DNA of 64,000 nt from Microbulbifer sp. VAAF005 (GCF_030012985.1 NZ_CP120233.1:1054001-1118000); one strand, 5' to 3'; counted from the first letter of the stretch, positions 45,614 to 55,760 are shown. Made by a program: numbers and translations. Notes: generated by a model from the sequence alone, not told the origin.

Positions 45614-47830
45614 TTAGTCCTTAACAGCTACCGTGCTCGCTTTCTTTTCAGGGATCGGGAAGCCTCGATCGCGCATTAACGCTTCGATATTGGCATCGCG
45701 ACCACGGAAAGAGCGATAGGCATCTGCCGGGTCCAGGGCGTTGCGAGGGGCGAATAAGTATTTCACCAGTCTCGCCGCTACGTCCTTATCGTAGAAGCCG
45801 CCATTGGACTCGGCGAATGCCTCAGAAGCATCCGAAGTCAGTACGTCAGCCCACATGTAGCCGTAATAGCTAGCTGCGTAGCCTTCACCGGAGAAGATAT
45901 GGCCAAAGTGAGGGGAGCGGTGACGCATAACCAGTTCATCCGGCATACCCAGCTTTTTCAGGGTTTCACGCTCAAATTTGTCTGGATCAATACCTTTAGG
46001 ATCAGCGGTGTGGAACTTCATATCCACCAGTGCAGATGCCAGGTACTCCGTAGTGGCAAATCCTGAGTTGAACTTGGCTGCTTTCTTGATCTTTTTCACT
46101 AAGTCTGCCGGAATTGGCTCACCGGTCTTATAGTGCACCAAATAGTTATCGATAACTGCATCGGTAGACAACCAACGCTCCAGCAACTGGGACTGGAACT
46201 CGGTGTAGTCACGCACACCACTGTTCAGGGTCGGGTAGGTTACATTGGAGGCGAGGAAGTGCAGCGCATGGCCAAACTCATGGAAGAAGGTCTCAGCGTC
46301 ATCCCAGCTTACTAATACAGGCTCACCCGGAGCCCCCTTGATAAAGTTGGAGTTATTGGAAGAAAGAACATTCTTCTTGCCATCAAAAGTTGAGTGGTCG
46401 CGGTACATGGTTGCCCAGGCCCCAGAGCGCTTACCTGAACGGGCAAATGGGTCCAGGTACCAGAGGCCGATATGGTCACCACTGGTCTTGTCGGTAACTT
46501 CCCAGACCTTAACGTCTTCATGGAATACCGGCACCGTGCCTTCCTTCACTGGAGTGAACTCAAAGTTGAATAGCTCTCCAGCTACATAGAACATAGCTTC
46601 ACGCAGGTTATCGAGCTGCAGGTACTGCTTCACTTCATCAGAGTTCAGGTCGTATTTGGCCTTGCGAACTTTTTCCGCGTAGTAGCGATAATCCCATGGC
46701 TCAATAGTGATATTGGCTTTCTCGGCATCAGCCACAGCCTGCATATCAGCCACTTCTTCTTTTACGCGAGCCACTGCAGCTGGCCATACCGCTTCCATTA
46801 AGTCCATGGCACGCTCTGGCGATTTGGCCATACGGTCACGCAAGCGCCACTGGGCGTAATTGTCGAAGCCTTGCAGGCCAACGCGCTCATCGCGCAGCTT
46901 CAGGATTTCAGCGATGATAGCGTTGTTATCGTGCTCATCACCGTTGTCACCCCGGCTGTAGTAGTTGGTCCAAACCTGCTTACGTAGCTCGCGATTGTCT
47001 GAGTAAGTCAGGAAGGGGTCCATGGAAGAGCGAGTATTGGTAATAGCATACTTACCTTTTTCTCCCTTCTCTTCCGCCAGTGCAGCCGCTGCGGCAACAA
47101 AGGAATCCGGGAGACCGCCCAACTGGTCTTTGGTCAGGAAGATATCGTAGCCTTCCTCATCTGCGAGAACGTTATTGGAGAACTTCGTGTAAAGCTCTGC
47201 CAGGCGCTTATTGATCTCTGCATAGCGCTCTTTCTTTTCCCCTTCCAGGGTAGCGCCATTCGTTGCGAACTGGGTATATACCAGCTCAACAACACGTTTT
47301 TGCTCCGCGTCCAAATCCATAGACTCACGCTGGTCATAGATAGATTTGATACGCTTAAAGAGAGCCTTGTTTTGGTAAATCTTGGACTCAAAATCAGCCC
47401 AAAGAGGTGCCAATTCGCGTTGGACATTGCGGAATTCAGGGGAAGACATGTTCCCAGCCCAAATTCCGTAGTAAGAAGATGCGCGGCCCAACTCAGCTCC
47501 ACTGCGCTCCATCGGCACAAAGGTATTGGCAAAGGTCGGTTCAGCAGGGTCTGCCGCAATGGCGTCCAGCTCTGCCAGGTTCATCTCTATTCCCTTTTTA
47601 ATCGCGGGCTTGAGATCTTCAAGATTCATCTTGTCAAACGCAGGAACACCACCAAAAGGGCCTGTCCACTCCGCCAAAAGCATATTGCTGGCGTGCTCAG
47701 GACTAACAGCCATGGACTTCTCCGCATTCACGGTATCTTTGACCACCTCAGCCTTTTGTGCCTTTTCACCACAACCGCCCACTACCGCAAGAGCTGCAGC
47801 CACGGATAGTGCGATCAATGTTTGACGCAT
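45614..47830 (-). CDS. M3-family peptidyl-dipeptidase, lipoprotein
   Basis: 738 residues from an ATG at 47830 with a perfect AGAGGAG site; the open frame extends to 47929 without support. The signal peptide ends in a lipobox (AVVGGC), so it is a lipoprotein. The zinc motif is FFHEFGHALHFLAS, followed downstream by the distal Glu region (TTEYLASALVD). Other family marks are FARSGKRSGAW and HRSPHFGHIFSGEGYAASYY. Dcp/oligopeptidase-type enzymes remove dipeptides from peptide C-termini. Monocistronic with its own terminator. Confidence 0.93.
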   Translation of the reverse strand: MRQTLIALSVAAALAVVGGCGEKAQKAEVVKDTVNAEKSMAVSPEHASNMLLAEWTGPFGGVPAFDKMNLEDLKPAIKKGIEMNLAELDAIAADPAEPTFANTFVPMERSGAELGRASSYYGIWAGNMSSPEFRNVQRELAPLWADFESKIYQNKALFKRIKSIYDQRESMDLDAEQKRVVELVYTQFATNGATLEGEKKERYAEINKRLAELYTKFSNNVLADEEGYDIFLTKDQLGGLPDSFVAAAAALAEEKGEKGKYAITNTRSSMDPFLTYSDNRELRKQVWTNYYSRGDNGDEHDNNAIIAEILKLRDERVGLQGFDNYAQWRLRDRMAKSPERAMDLMEAVWPAAVARVKEEVADMQAVADAEKANITIEPWDYRYYAEKVRKAKYDLNSDEVKQYLQLDNLREAMFYVAGELFNFEFTPVKEGTVPVFHEDVKVWEVTDKTSGDHIGLWYLDPFARSGKRSGAWATMYRDHSTFDGKKNVLSSNNSNFIKGAPGEPVLVSWDDAETFFHEFGHALHFLASNVTYPTLNSGVRDYTEFQSQLLERWLSTDAVIDNYLVHYKTGEPIPADLVKKIKKAAKFNSGFATTEYLASALVDMKFHTADPKGIDPDKFERETLKKLGMPDELVMRHRSPHFGHIFSGEGYAASYYGYMWADVLTSDASEAFAESNGGFYDKDVAARLVKYLFAPRNALDPADAYRSFRGRDANIEALMRDRGFPIPEKKASTVAVKD

Positions 47831-48738
47831 TGGTATCTCCTCTAAGATAGAGCTTTGTAATAGTTTTAAGAGCGGGAGTTTAACCCCAGTTGGCCTATGC
47901 CCGCCAATACTACCGCCATTCTCAGCCATGACTGCGGCAAAGTGAAAGAAATACGCGATAACTTCCTAAAAATTTGACTATAGAGTCTGAGCGAAATAAC
48001 TCCCCATACAGCGTCCTCTCGATTGCAGCCCTGATACGGCCACAACAACAGTTTCGACCTAAAGCTTTTACCCGGTCATAGGTAATTCTTCCTATCATCA
48101 AGATGCACCTTAAGTCTCGCCCAAACAACCCCTCAACAGTGATTCGTAACAAGCGCCACTCTTTTCCATTGTGTATTTTTAAAGATTGTTATCTCGCACC
48201 TATTAGTACATAAGCATCATGGGCACATGATTGCTCAGATTGAAAACCAGGTTTTGCTCAATGCAGTAGCTGGCCTTTAGGTCTACCCCGATTTAAAAAC
48301 CAGCACAAACATGGCCGACAGATTTAAATGAACTTAAGAAATCCTATTTCTATTTATAATTAGCAGAAACTTTTATCTTACGAAAAATATCATTCCAATG
48401 TAAAACCCATAATCATTTAAAATAGTTTCCCTTAATAAAAGCTATTTGACGACAACCAAATACCGCATTAAAAAATTTTTCATATACATCAGCGAACTTT
48501 ATAATAACACTTGCAGTCGCAGGAATACTTTTACGCATTTTATGCGATTTTTTATAATTATTCCCATTAAAAAATACTATAGAAACTTCAAAACAATATT
48601 TATCTAACCGAGACAAATCGGGCAATATTTAAACGAAACGCAGGTGCTCTTTTTCAAGCACAAATAACAAACCCGGAAATCTGGTTTTTTACCCTATTAA
48701 ATCACTCGTTCAACTGATTAAAAGTTAAGGACAGACTC
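47831..48738. other. Non-coding A+T-rich stretch
   Basis: About 900 bases between two divergently transcribed genes. Short frames at 47866-48152 and 48413-48625 on the minus strand lack ribosome sites and known motifs. Likely two promoter regions; no clear repeat. Confidence 0.4.
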
Positions 48739-49689
48739 ATGCAGAAGAAATCCAGTTTACCTCTAAGCGCAGCTATAGCAGTGTTGGCAATGGGTATTAC
48801 CACAGGCTCACAGGCTCAGACTGTTAGCTGCGGTGATGTAATAACTACACCTACCACTCTCGACAGTGATTTAACATGCACTATTGCTGATGAATTTTCT
48901 GTCGCCATAGCAATAGAAGGGCCATCTGGTAGCTTAACAATGGGCGATTACAGCCTGACTTGTTCTACCAATGAATTTGGCACTGGTATTATTTTACTCG
49001 GGAGTGGTGCCCGACTTACCGGGGGGAGTGTAATCAGTTGCGGAGATGCCGTGACTCTTGGAGGAAACGGAAACCATTATGTCACTGGTGTCACTATCAC
49101 GGACTTTGGTGATGATGCTGTTTATGTCGAAAGTGACTCCAACGTAGTTAGCAATATGCATATTGTTGGCGATGGCACAGACTCCGATGAAGGCATTGAT
49201 ATTCAGGGGAATAACAATCTCGTCAACAGCAATATCATTGAGTTTGCCGGTGACGAAGGTATTGAGGTTGGAGGAGATTACAACACGGTGACATCTAACG
49301 AAGTTTACTACTCTGATAATGACGGCATAGAGATTGATGGCATCTTTGCGCATGTGACGAATAACATTACCGCTTACAATGGCAGTAGTGGCATTGAAAT
49401 TGATAGCGACAACGGTACTATCTCGCTAAATAATGTTTCTGATAATGAGGAAGGGGGAATCAATCTAGATCAAGGCGACAGTAATAGTATCTCCAATAAT
49501 AATGTCGTTAACAATGGCACTAATGGGATATTCATCTTGGATGATGAGCCCACCAACAATACTATTTCTGGTAACGTATCACAGGGCCAAACCTTCGACT
49601 TATTTGATCCACTTGATCCCGACTGTACTGACAGTAATACCTGGCAAAACAATACATTTACTACATCTGACCCCTCTTGTTTAGATTAA
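48739..49689 (+). CDS. Secreted right-handed beta-helix protein
   Basis: 316 residues with a signal peptide (ending GSQAQ), then TVSCGDVITTPTTLDSDLTC and GPSGSLTMGDYSLTC. A regular beta-helix follows, with turns of about 22 residues marked by N-x-(V/I) ladders (GNNNLVNSNIIEFAGDEGIE, GDYNTVTSNEVYYSDNDGIE, DNGTISLNNVSDNEEGGINL). It ends with a Cys-bearing cap (DCTDSNTWQNNTF...PSCLD). Very rich in Asp and Asn, so calcium binding or an acidic surface is plausible. Paralogous to the next gene and to the partial gene at the left edge. No lyase or other catalytic residues recognised. Confidence 0.85.
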   Translation: MQKKSSLPLSAAIAVLAMGITTGSQAQTVSCGDVITTPTTLDSDLTCTIADEFSVAIAIEGPSGSLTMGDYSLTCSTNEFGTGIILLGSGARLTGGSVISCGDAVTLGGNGNHYVTGVTITDFGDDAVYVESDSNVVSNMHIVGDGTDSDEGIDIQGNNNLVNSNIIEFAGDEGIEVGGDYNTVTSNEVYYSDNDGIEIDGIFAHVTNNITAYNGSSGIEIDSDNGTISLNNVSDNEEGGINLDQGDSNSISNNNVVNNGTNGIFILDDEPTNNTISGNVSQGQTFDLFDPLDPDCTDSNTWQNNTFTTSDPSCLD

Positions 49690-49762
49690 ATGCTTGAGGG
49701 AATTTGAAAGCAAGCAATTCAAGAACTTATAAATAGCCAATTTCCTTGCTAACCCACCTTAA

Positions 49763-49796
49763 GGCGATTCTCTTCCCCAAAAGAGGATCGCCATTT
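49763..49796 (+). terminator. Hairpin terminator after the first beta-helix gene
   Basis: Twelve-pair hairpin built from GGCGAT / ATCGCC and CTCTT / AAGAG with one wobble, followed by ATTT. It separates the two paralogues into independent transcripts. Confidence 0.6.
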
Positions 49797-49988
49797 AATC
49801 AAAATATTGCACACCCACAACCATCAACAAATAGTTTTACTGTCGACATTAGCAGACAACTCAAACCCGCCCCAACAAAAAGAGACTATATCCGACAGAT
49901 CAAAAGATACAGACACCTGAGATTACTCCGCTAAATACTCTTAATAAAAAATATCTACACTTGTTAAATCTGTTAAAAGGAGTTAGAC

Positions 49989-50951
49989 ATGTTGCACCCC
50001 AACCATTACCTTAAAATTCTATCCGCAGCGCTACTTTCTCTAGGTGCTTCCGTATCACCAAGTATTAATGCTGTAGAATGCGGCGATATCATTACAGAGC
50101 CAGCAACACTAACAGAAGATTTAACCTGTTCAATCAGCGATCCAAATAGCGCAGCTCTCACTATTCAAGGACCAAGTGGCAGCCTATATATGGCAGGATT
50201 CTCACTTACCTGTTCCGGACTGGATCAGTCAAACGGTATAGTCCTTACAGGCTCATCCGGTGAACTATCCACTGGCACAATTAATGGCTGCAACGACGCA
50301 GTTGTGCTATCAGAAGGTGGGCTTCATACTGTATACGGCATTAACATTTTACTTCCGCTTGACGACGCCATTGTAGTAAGCAGCAACAGCAATACGGTTA
50401 TTGGGAACTTCACATTAGGCGATGGAAGTGATTCAGATGATGGAATTGATATTAACGGGCATTACAATTTTATCTCTCAAAATGTTATTGAGCTTTCGGG
50501 CGACGAGGGTATGGAAGTAGATGGCATTGCCAATACAATAATAGATAATACTATTACAGGCTCAGATAGTGATGGCGTCGAATTAGATGGAGACTTCTCT
50601 ATTTTTATATCAAACACAATCCTAAGCAACGACAATTCAGGTATTGTTATTGGAGGAAGTTCATGCACCATTTCAAATAATACTGTAATAGGAAGTGGAT
50701 CCTCTGGGATTACATTACAAAGCTTAGCTTCCAATAACAGCATTACCCAAAATACCAGCAGTAACAATGGTGCTTATGGTATTTACGTTGCAGGCGTGGA
50801 TACTACAGGCAACAGCATTGTTTTTAACACTGTAACAGGAAATGGAATATTCGACCTTTTCGACTTATTCGAGACTGAAGATTGTAGCAACAACAATAAC
50901 CTTTGGTCAGGAAACACATTCTCAAGTGCCTACCCAAACTGTCTAGAGTGA
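49989..50951 (+). CDS. Secreted right-handed beta-helix protein, tandem paralogue
   Basis: 320 residues, AAGGAG site. Signal peptide ending SINA, then VECGDIITEPATLTEDLTCS and GPSGSLYMAGFSLTC, the same order of elements as the previous gene. The helix has rungs such as GHYNFISQNVIELSGDEGME, GIANTIIDNTITGSDSDGVE and SSCTISNNTVIGSGSSGITL, and the end cap EDCSNNNNLWSGNTF...NCLE. The two share the acidic motif GDG(S/T)DSD(D/E)GIDI(N/Q)G. Duplication in tandem is clear; role unknown. Confidence 0.85.
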   Translation: MLHPNHYLKILSAALLSLGASVSPSINAVECGDIITEPATLTEDLTCSISDPNSAALTIQGPSGSLYMAGFSLTCSGLDQSNGIVLTGSSGELSTGTINGCNDAVVLSEGGLHTVYGINILLPLDDAIVVSSNSNTVIGNFTLGDGSDSDDGIDINGHYNFISQNVIELSGDEGMEVDGIANTIIDNTITGSDSDGVELDGDFSIFISNTILSNDNSGIVIGGSSCTISNNTVIGSGSSGITLQSLASNNSITQNTSSNNGAYGIYVAGVDTTGNSIVFNTVTGNGIFDLFDLFETEDCSNNNNLWSGNTFSSAYPNCLE

Positions 50952-50969
50952 ATTCCTGACAATCTAAAA

Positions 50970-51004
50970 GGGTTATTGCTTTTACTATTTGTGAGTAATA
51001 ACCC
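50970..51004 (+). terminator. Possible terminator hairpin
   Basis: GGGTTATT / AATAACCC hairpin with a nineteen-base loop shortly after the second beta-helix gene; no strong T-run. Confidence 0.45.
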
Positions 51005-51068
51005 TATTAGGATCATCAAGGCAGCTGAAACTACAAGATTAATCGTGCAGTCAGTCAGATCAAGATAA

Positions 51069-51449
51069 CTATGAGACAACGGCATCCATCTCAATCTCCA
51101 CTAACCAATTAGAGTCAATAAACCCCTTAACCTCCACAAAAGTACAGGCAGGGCGAATATCTGAAAACAGTTCCCCATGTGCCCTGGCCGCATCTTCCCA
51201 GCGCTTTATATCAACTAACATAATCCGGGTTCTAATAACGTCAGGCAGATGTCCACCAGCCTCCTTCAGAGCAGTGACAGCAATATCCAAGCAGAGTTTG
51301 GTCTGGCCATAAACATCACCGATAAAGGCAGTTTTGCCCTCCGATATAGGAGCGGTCCCCGATATAGCGATTTGCCCCCCGATCCTACAGGCTCTTGAAA
51401 ACCCTATGGGATTCTCAAGGTATGAACCGGAACTTACCAATTTTCTCAC
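51069..51449 (-). CDS. RidA-family protein
   Basis: 126 residues from a GTG at 51449 with AAAGGAG upstream. FSRACRIGGQIAISGTAPIS, DVYGQTKLCLDIAVTALKEA, VIRTRIMLVDIKRWEDAARA and RPACTFVEVKGF follow the YjgF/RidA pattern, including the Arg of RTRIM that holds substrate carboxylates. Expected to deaminate reactive enamine/imine intermediates. Eleven bases after the VOC gene, so co-transcribed. Confidence 0.88.
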   Translation of the reverse strand: MRKLVSSGSYLENPIGFSRACRIGGQIAISGTAPISEGKTAFIGDVYGQTKLCLDIAVTALKEAGGHLPDVIRTRIMLVDIKRWEDAARAHGELFSDIRPACTFVEVKGFIDSNWLVEIEMDAVVS

Positions 51450-51460
51450 TTTAACTCCTT

Positions 51461-51829
51461 TTAACGAGTAAATACGGCTATTTTATTTCCATCCAAATCC
51501 CTAAAATAGGCCCCATAAAAAGATTCCGAATTCCTATAGCCTGGATCACCTTCAGATGTCCCTCCAAGTCCAAGCGCTAGAGAAAAAATCTTGTCGACTT
51601 TATCAATACTGCCAACCTTAAGGGCTAACATTGTACCGTTACCAATACTCGCCGGCTTTTCATCATAGGGAGCAGTAACAGCAAGTTTTGTGGAGGAGCC
51701 TTTAAACTGCCAGAAAATAACTGTATCAGAGTGATAAACTTCCTCTGCAGCAATAGGGGCTAAAATCTTGCAATAAAACAGCCCCGCCCTGGGCAAGTTA
51801 TTTGTACCTAATGTTATATGAGAAATCAT
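51461..51829 (-). CDS. VOC-family (glyoxalase/bleomycin-resistance fold) protein
   Basis: About 122 residues from an ATG at 51829, matching the usual start (MISHITLGTNNLPRAGLFYC). GPYDEKPAS-like and ESFYGAYFRDLDGNKIAVFT are standard VOC elements with a C-terminal metal-ligand position. First gene of a pair with RidA. Substrate unknown. Confidence 0.86.
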   Translation of the reverse strand: MISHITLGTNNLPRAGLFYCKILAPIAAEEVYHSDTVIFWQFKGSSTKLAVTAPYDEKPASIGNGTMLALKVGSIDKVDKIFSLALGLGGTSEGDPGYRNSESFYGAYFRDLDGNKIAVFTR

Positions 51830-51976
51830 GTCGTAAAGCACCCTATTCGAAAAGTAAAACCTAAGATTTTATGGTCTAACCGCTAAAGCAACTACTGTAT
51901 TTCAAAGTTTTCAATCCGTGATCAGGTCTCTATTTAGTGAGAACGGCACCTCCAGATTATTGCCCCTACCTAAAAT

Positions 51977-52947
51977 CTACAAATTCCCAGTAGTCAACGG
52001 GCAGGTTTCATATTGGCACAGCTGGTGATCAGGACCGAACTCAAACCGGCCTTTAATTTCATTTAAATACTCCAACAGTGCCGAGACTCTCTTGGGCTTA
52101 TTGACTCCGGGCCGATAGACTACATAAATTGGCATAAATATCGCGTGCCATTCAGGAAATATTCGTATTAACTCCTGCTTCTCCAACTCGCAGATCATGC
52201 TGTTAACCGGAATTTGAGCTATTCCCACCCCGCCAGCAGCAGCCCTTATTGCCGTTTCTGGATTGCCACAATGGAAGTTACTTCGCACTTCGATAGATTC
52301 CGTTTTGTTTTCGGATACCAGAGTCCAAAAAGCAGACTCAGGGGCAGTCCCGGCTGTAATACAATTGTGCTGCCTGAGCTCCTGGGGTGACTCAGGTATT
52401 CCGTACTCCCTTAAATAGTCCGGACTGGCTACCAGAACCTGAGTCGTATACCCGATTTCTTTCGCCACCAAACGGTCATCGGCGATCTGCCCGACACGAA
52501 TTGCCAGGTCTATACCCTGAATAAACAGGTCATCAAAAGTGTTGGATAGCTCCAGCGAGATTTGGGCTTTCGGCCACTGCTGGAGAAATGGAGGGAAAAT
52601 ATACTGGGCCAGGTAGCTCCCCATGGCCGGGGGGCCGATACACGCAGCAACCCCTGTACTTGCTGCTCTATCTCCCGCACATCCTCGCGCAAGGATTTAA
52701 ACTCCTCCACCAGTAAAGAGGCCCGGCGAAGGGTAACCCTACCCGCATCAGTAATCTCAATTTTCCGTGTAGAGCGCTCCAGCAGCTTGGCTTGCAGTTG
52801 CTCTTCCAGCTTCGAAATGGCTTTGCTCACTGTAGATTTGGGCAGCCCTAGCTCCTCGGCACACTGGGTGAGACTCAGCAGTCTGCAAGTGGTCACAAAG
52901 ATCGATAAAGTTCGAAAGTCTATAGTTTCCAAATCGCGAACAATCAA
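51977..52947 (-). pseudogene. LysR-family regulator, frameshifted
   Basis: Two minus-strand frames make one LysR protein of about 323 residues. The first (from a TTG at 52947) holds the helix-turn-helix (FRTLSIFVTTCRLLSLTQCA, STVSKAISKLEEQLQAKLLE) and ends in LLRVSAPRPWG. The second starts AMGSYLAQYIFPPFLQQWPK and carries the effector domain (DLAIRVGQI, RAAAGGVGIAQIPV). The shift is at six G at 52629-52634 (C on the coding strand); a seventh would give LLRVSAPPAMGSYLAQ, the family-like reading. Divergent from the Old Yellow Enzyme gene, its probable target. Confidence 0.85.
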
Positions 52948-52959
52948 TTTCCAAACACC

Positions 52960-52975
52960 TTATTGTTTCCAATAA
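52960..52975. promoter_or_regulatory. Candidate LysR operator dyad
   Basis: TTATTG-TTTC-CAATAA, a perfect six-base inverted repeat, lies between the LysR gene and the alkene reductase gene, where LysR sites are expected. Confidence 0.45.
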
Positions 52976-53042
52976 ATTGTGAGCTTAGTCTGTGCGCCAT
53001 CGATAGACAACTGCTTTTCGTGACAACATTGAGGCACACAAG

Positions 53043-54113
53043 ATGACTGCGACACAGGATCTGTTTACAGGTATTCAATTAGGTGATGTAAAGCTTGCCA
53101 ACCGTGCGGTGATGGCCCCCCTGACCCGCGCAAGAGCTGAAAACCACGTACCTACCCCTTTAATGGCTGAGTACTATGCACAGAGGGCTGGCGCCGGCCT
53201 GATTATTGCCGAGGCAACTATGGTGGCAGAGGGAACTTCAGCCTTTATTTCTGAGCCAGGTATCTACTCCCAGGAACAGATCGAAGGCTGGAGACAAGTG
53301 ACTGACGCCGTTCACGAGAGAGGCGGCAAGATATTCCTGCAACTTTGGCACGGTGGGCGAGCCAGTCACCCCGATTTGAATAATGGCACAACGCCGGTTG
53401 CAGCCAGCCCAATCGCCATTGACGATACGGTTCACACACCGGACGGAAAAAAACCTTACACCACCCCAAGATCCCTTGAAACTGTGGAGATCCCAGGAAT
53501 TATCGCGGCTTTTAAACAGGGAGCAATCAATGCTAGAGATGCTGGCTTCGATGGAGTTGAGGTTCATGGTGCAAACGGCTATCTCTTGGACAGTTTTTTG
53601 CGGGATGGCTCAAACCTTAGAACAGACGAGTACGGAGGGTCTTTAGAGAATCGTGCACGCTTGCTGTTTGAAGTTCTGGAAGCCGTTATCGAAGTTTGGG
53701 GCTCCGGCAAAGTTGGATTGCGAACTTCTCCCCTAAACGGATTCAACAGCATGCGCGATAGCGATCCTGAGGGGCACACTCGCTGGTTTGCATCAAAATT
53801 GAATGAATATAATTTGGCCTACTGGCACTTGATGCGAGCCGACTTCCTCGGCGAGCAACTCGGAGATATATTGACTCCAGCAAGGGAACTGTATCAGGGC
53901 AATCTGATTGGCAATATGGGGTACGGGCGAGATGAGGCCAATACAGCCATTGGGCAGCAGCAAGTAGATGCGGTTGCCTTCGGCGTTCCATTCCTGGCGA
54001 ACCCGGACCTGCTAAAGCGTTTTAAAGCCAATGCGAGCTTAAATGAAGCAGACCCAAACACCTTCTATACCGGTGGCGCAAACGGATATACCGATTACCC
54101 CACAATGCCCTAA
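53043..54113 (+). CDS. nemA: Old Yellow Enzyme-type alkene reductase (NemA-like)
   Basis: 356-residue FMN TIM barrel. Landmarks: NRAVMAPLTRARA, LQLWHGGRASHPD, GVEVHGANGYLLDSFLRDGS, RTDEYGGSLENRARLLFEV and AVAFGVPFLANPDLLKRF. It reduces activated C=C bonds and nitro compounds with NADPH. Next to a divergent LysR regulator, as nemA-type genes often are. The substrate-binding pair is HGAN-region His and Asn, visible here. Confidence 0.92.
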   Translation: MTATQDLFTGIQLGDVKLANRAVMAPLTRARAENHVPTPLMAEYYAQRAGAGLIIAEATMVAEGTSAFISEPGIYSQEQIEGWRQVTDAVHERGGKIFLQLWHGGRASHPDLNNGTTPVAASPIAIDDTVHTPDGKKPYTTPRSLETVEIPGIIAAFKQGAINARDAGFDGVEVHGANGYLLDSFLRDGSNLRTDEYGGSLENRARLLFEVLEAVIEVWGSGKVGLRTSPLNGFNSMRDSDPEGHTRWFASKLNEYNLAYWHLMRADFLGEQLGDILTPARELYQGNLIGNMGYGRDEANTAIGQQQVDAVAFGVPFLANPDLLKRFKANASLNEADPNTFYTGGANGYTDYPTMP

Positions 54114-54141
54114 CCTTTAAGGAGCAAGCAGCTAGGTCGCC

Positions 54142-54987
54142 TTAAGCGGGCGACCTGCTTTCCGTACTCGGAGCACCAGCAGCCTCGGAGCGGATCTTCA
54201 CGTTATTAATCAGTGAGACCAATACAAAACTCAGCAGCATCAGTAGATACCATGAACTGAGTTTCGCCAGAGATACCATATGCCATTCATGGGATTGATT
54301 AGGGTAAATCCATATATTTGCAAAAGTAGCAATATTTTCAGCAATCCAAATAAACAGTGCTACCAGCAGCCACCCCAAAAGAAGCGGCATAGAGCGATGC
54401 TTTTCAACGATCTTAAAGTAAATATTAGTTCGATAAAACATTAACACTGTTCCCGCTAGTAATGCCCAGCGGAAATCCCAGATATAGTGATGTGTAAAGA
54501 AGTTGACATAGATAAACACAACCAGAACAACTGTCAGCAATTTCGATGGATAGTGAGAATATTCAAATTCAAAAATTCGCCACACTCGAGCAATGTAACT
54601 GCCCACTGCGCTATACATGAACCCTGTAAACAGTGGCACATTACCAACCCCAAAGAAGTACTCTTCCGGGTAACTCCATGAGCCAATAGCGTCAGATGTC
54701 TTAAATATCTCCATGACGGTCGCAACGACATGAAATACGACAATAACTATTGACTCCCTGAATGTTTCCAGTTTTGTCGCTAGAAGAAAGACCTGAAAGG
54801 CTATAGCAGCCAGAAAGATAAAGTCATACCGGTGAATCGATTCCAGTGGATACCAATAGTTGGTGACAATCATAATTCCCAGCAAGAAGCCACCGAAAAT
54901 GCAGGCATAAGCCTGCCTCAAGCCAAACAACCAAAGCTCACGAATATAGCGTTTCAAATCCACACTTGATAACACTGCAAACAACAC
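54142..54987 (-). CDS. DUF817-family membrane protein
   Basis: 281 residues, about eight helices. [55 protein letters not shown] and [19 protein letters not shown] are typical of DUF817. A GTG at 54975, nine bases after AGGTG, is an alternative start. Function unknown; the conserved His/Trp/Asp residues suggest an enzyme or transporter in the membrane. Confidence 0.82.
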   Translation of the reverse strand: MLFAVLSSVDLKRYIRELWLFGLRQAYACIFGGFLLGIMIVTNYWYPLESIHRYDFIFLAAIAFQVFLLATKLETFRESIVIVVFHVVATVMEIFKTSDAIGSWSYPEEYFFGVGNVPLFTGFMYSAVGSYIARVWRIFEFEYSHYPSKLLTVVLVVFIYVNFFTHHYIWDFRWALLAGTVLMFYRTNIYFKIVEKHRSMPLLLGWLLVALFIWIAENIATFANIWIYPNQSHEWHMVSLAKLSSWYLLMLLSFVLVSLINNVKIRSEAAGAPSTESRSPA

Positions 54988-55052
54988 CTAAGTGGAAAAT
55001 TTCTGTGGCTTCAAGCCTACCGATTCCATTACCCTTCTATCTTTAGAAAAAA

Positions 55053-55760
55053 CTATCTGACATTTATGTTCTTAAATCCAAACTCTTTATTCCCGGCCTT
55101 AAAACCGAGATTCAAGATTTCAGTATAGTTCTCAGGGACTTCAAAAAACACGATTTCCAGCTCGGCCTCAGAACCGCGAGGAAGCTCCAGATAGACCATC
55201 CCCCTCACTTCCTGTCCACCTCTAAATGCCTCATATTCCTTGAAGACAGCGCCATCTTTCATAATCAGACGCCAGGAGGAAAGCCTGACTTTCTGCCGAC
55301 TTCTCCGATTAGTCACTGTCATACGGCACTGCACTGTACCGCCCTGCCTTACACAATGATTGTGATGGATCTCGGCCCCTTGCAGGTAAACAACACCACC
55401 TTCAGAAGTCGTTTTTGGAAGCCCCGCAGCAAAATCTGGACTGTGATACTCCTTCCCCAGAATAAAAAATGAAAAACAGGAGATCGAATAAGCCAAAACC
55501 ACAACCACACCAAATAGGTAGCGATTTTTTAAGTAGCTCCAAATACACAGAGATAGCGAAGTGCACACAATCACAATAGCTATAAAGGCTACAAAATACT
55601 CAGGGCGCCATATGCCGTATAGGTAAATCATGGGCTCAGGAAATAGATACTGGGTAAGCGCCCATAGCACTGCTACTAATGCCGACAATACGCCCAATAT
55701 TTTTGCAGCCAAAAACTTCCTGCGACTGACTGAGTAATGTCCCTCTACCATATCTGTCAT
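55053..55760 (-). CDS. Membrane protein of unknown function with C-terminal extracytoplasmic domain
   Basis: 235 residues. Three N-terminal helices (ILGVLSALVAVLWALTQYLF, YFVAFIAIVIVCTSLSLCIW, LFGVVVVLAYSISCFSFFIL) and a beta-rich C-terminal half with paired Cys (HHNHCVRQGGTVQCRMTVTN). No family recognised. Confidence 0.6.
   Translation of the reverse strand: MTDMVEGHYSVSRRKFLAAKILGVLSALVAVLWALTQYLFPEPMIYLYGIWRPEYFVAFIAIVIVCTSLSLCIWSYLKNRYLFGVVVVLAYSISCFSFFILGKEYHSPDFAAGLPKTTSEGGVVYLQGAEIHHNHCVRQGGTVQCRMTVTNRRSRQKVRLSSWRLIMKDGAVFKEYEAFRGGQEVRGMVYLELPRGSEAELEIVFFEVPENYTEILNLGFKAGNKEFGFKNINVR

Noticed and set aside
48413..48625. 70-codon minus-strand frame upstream of the beta-helix genes
   Set aside because: No start signal, and A+T-rich composition makes chance opening likely.
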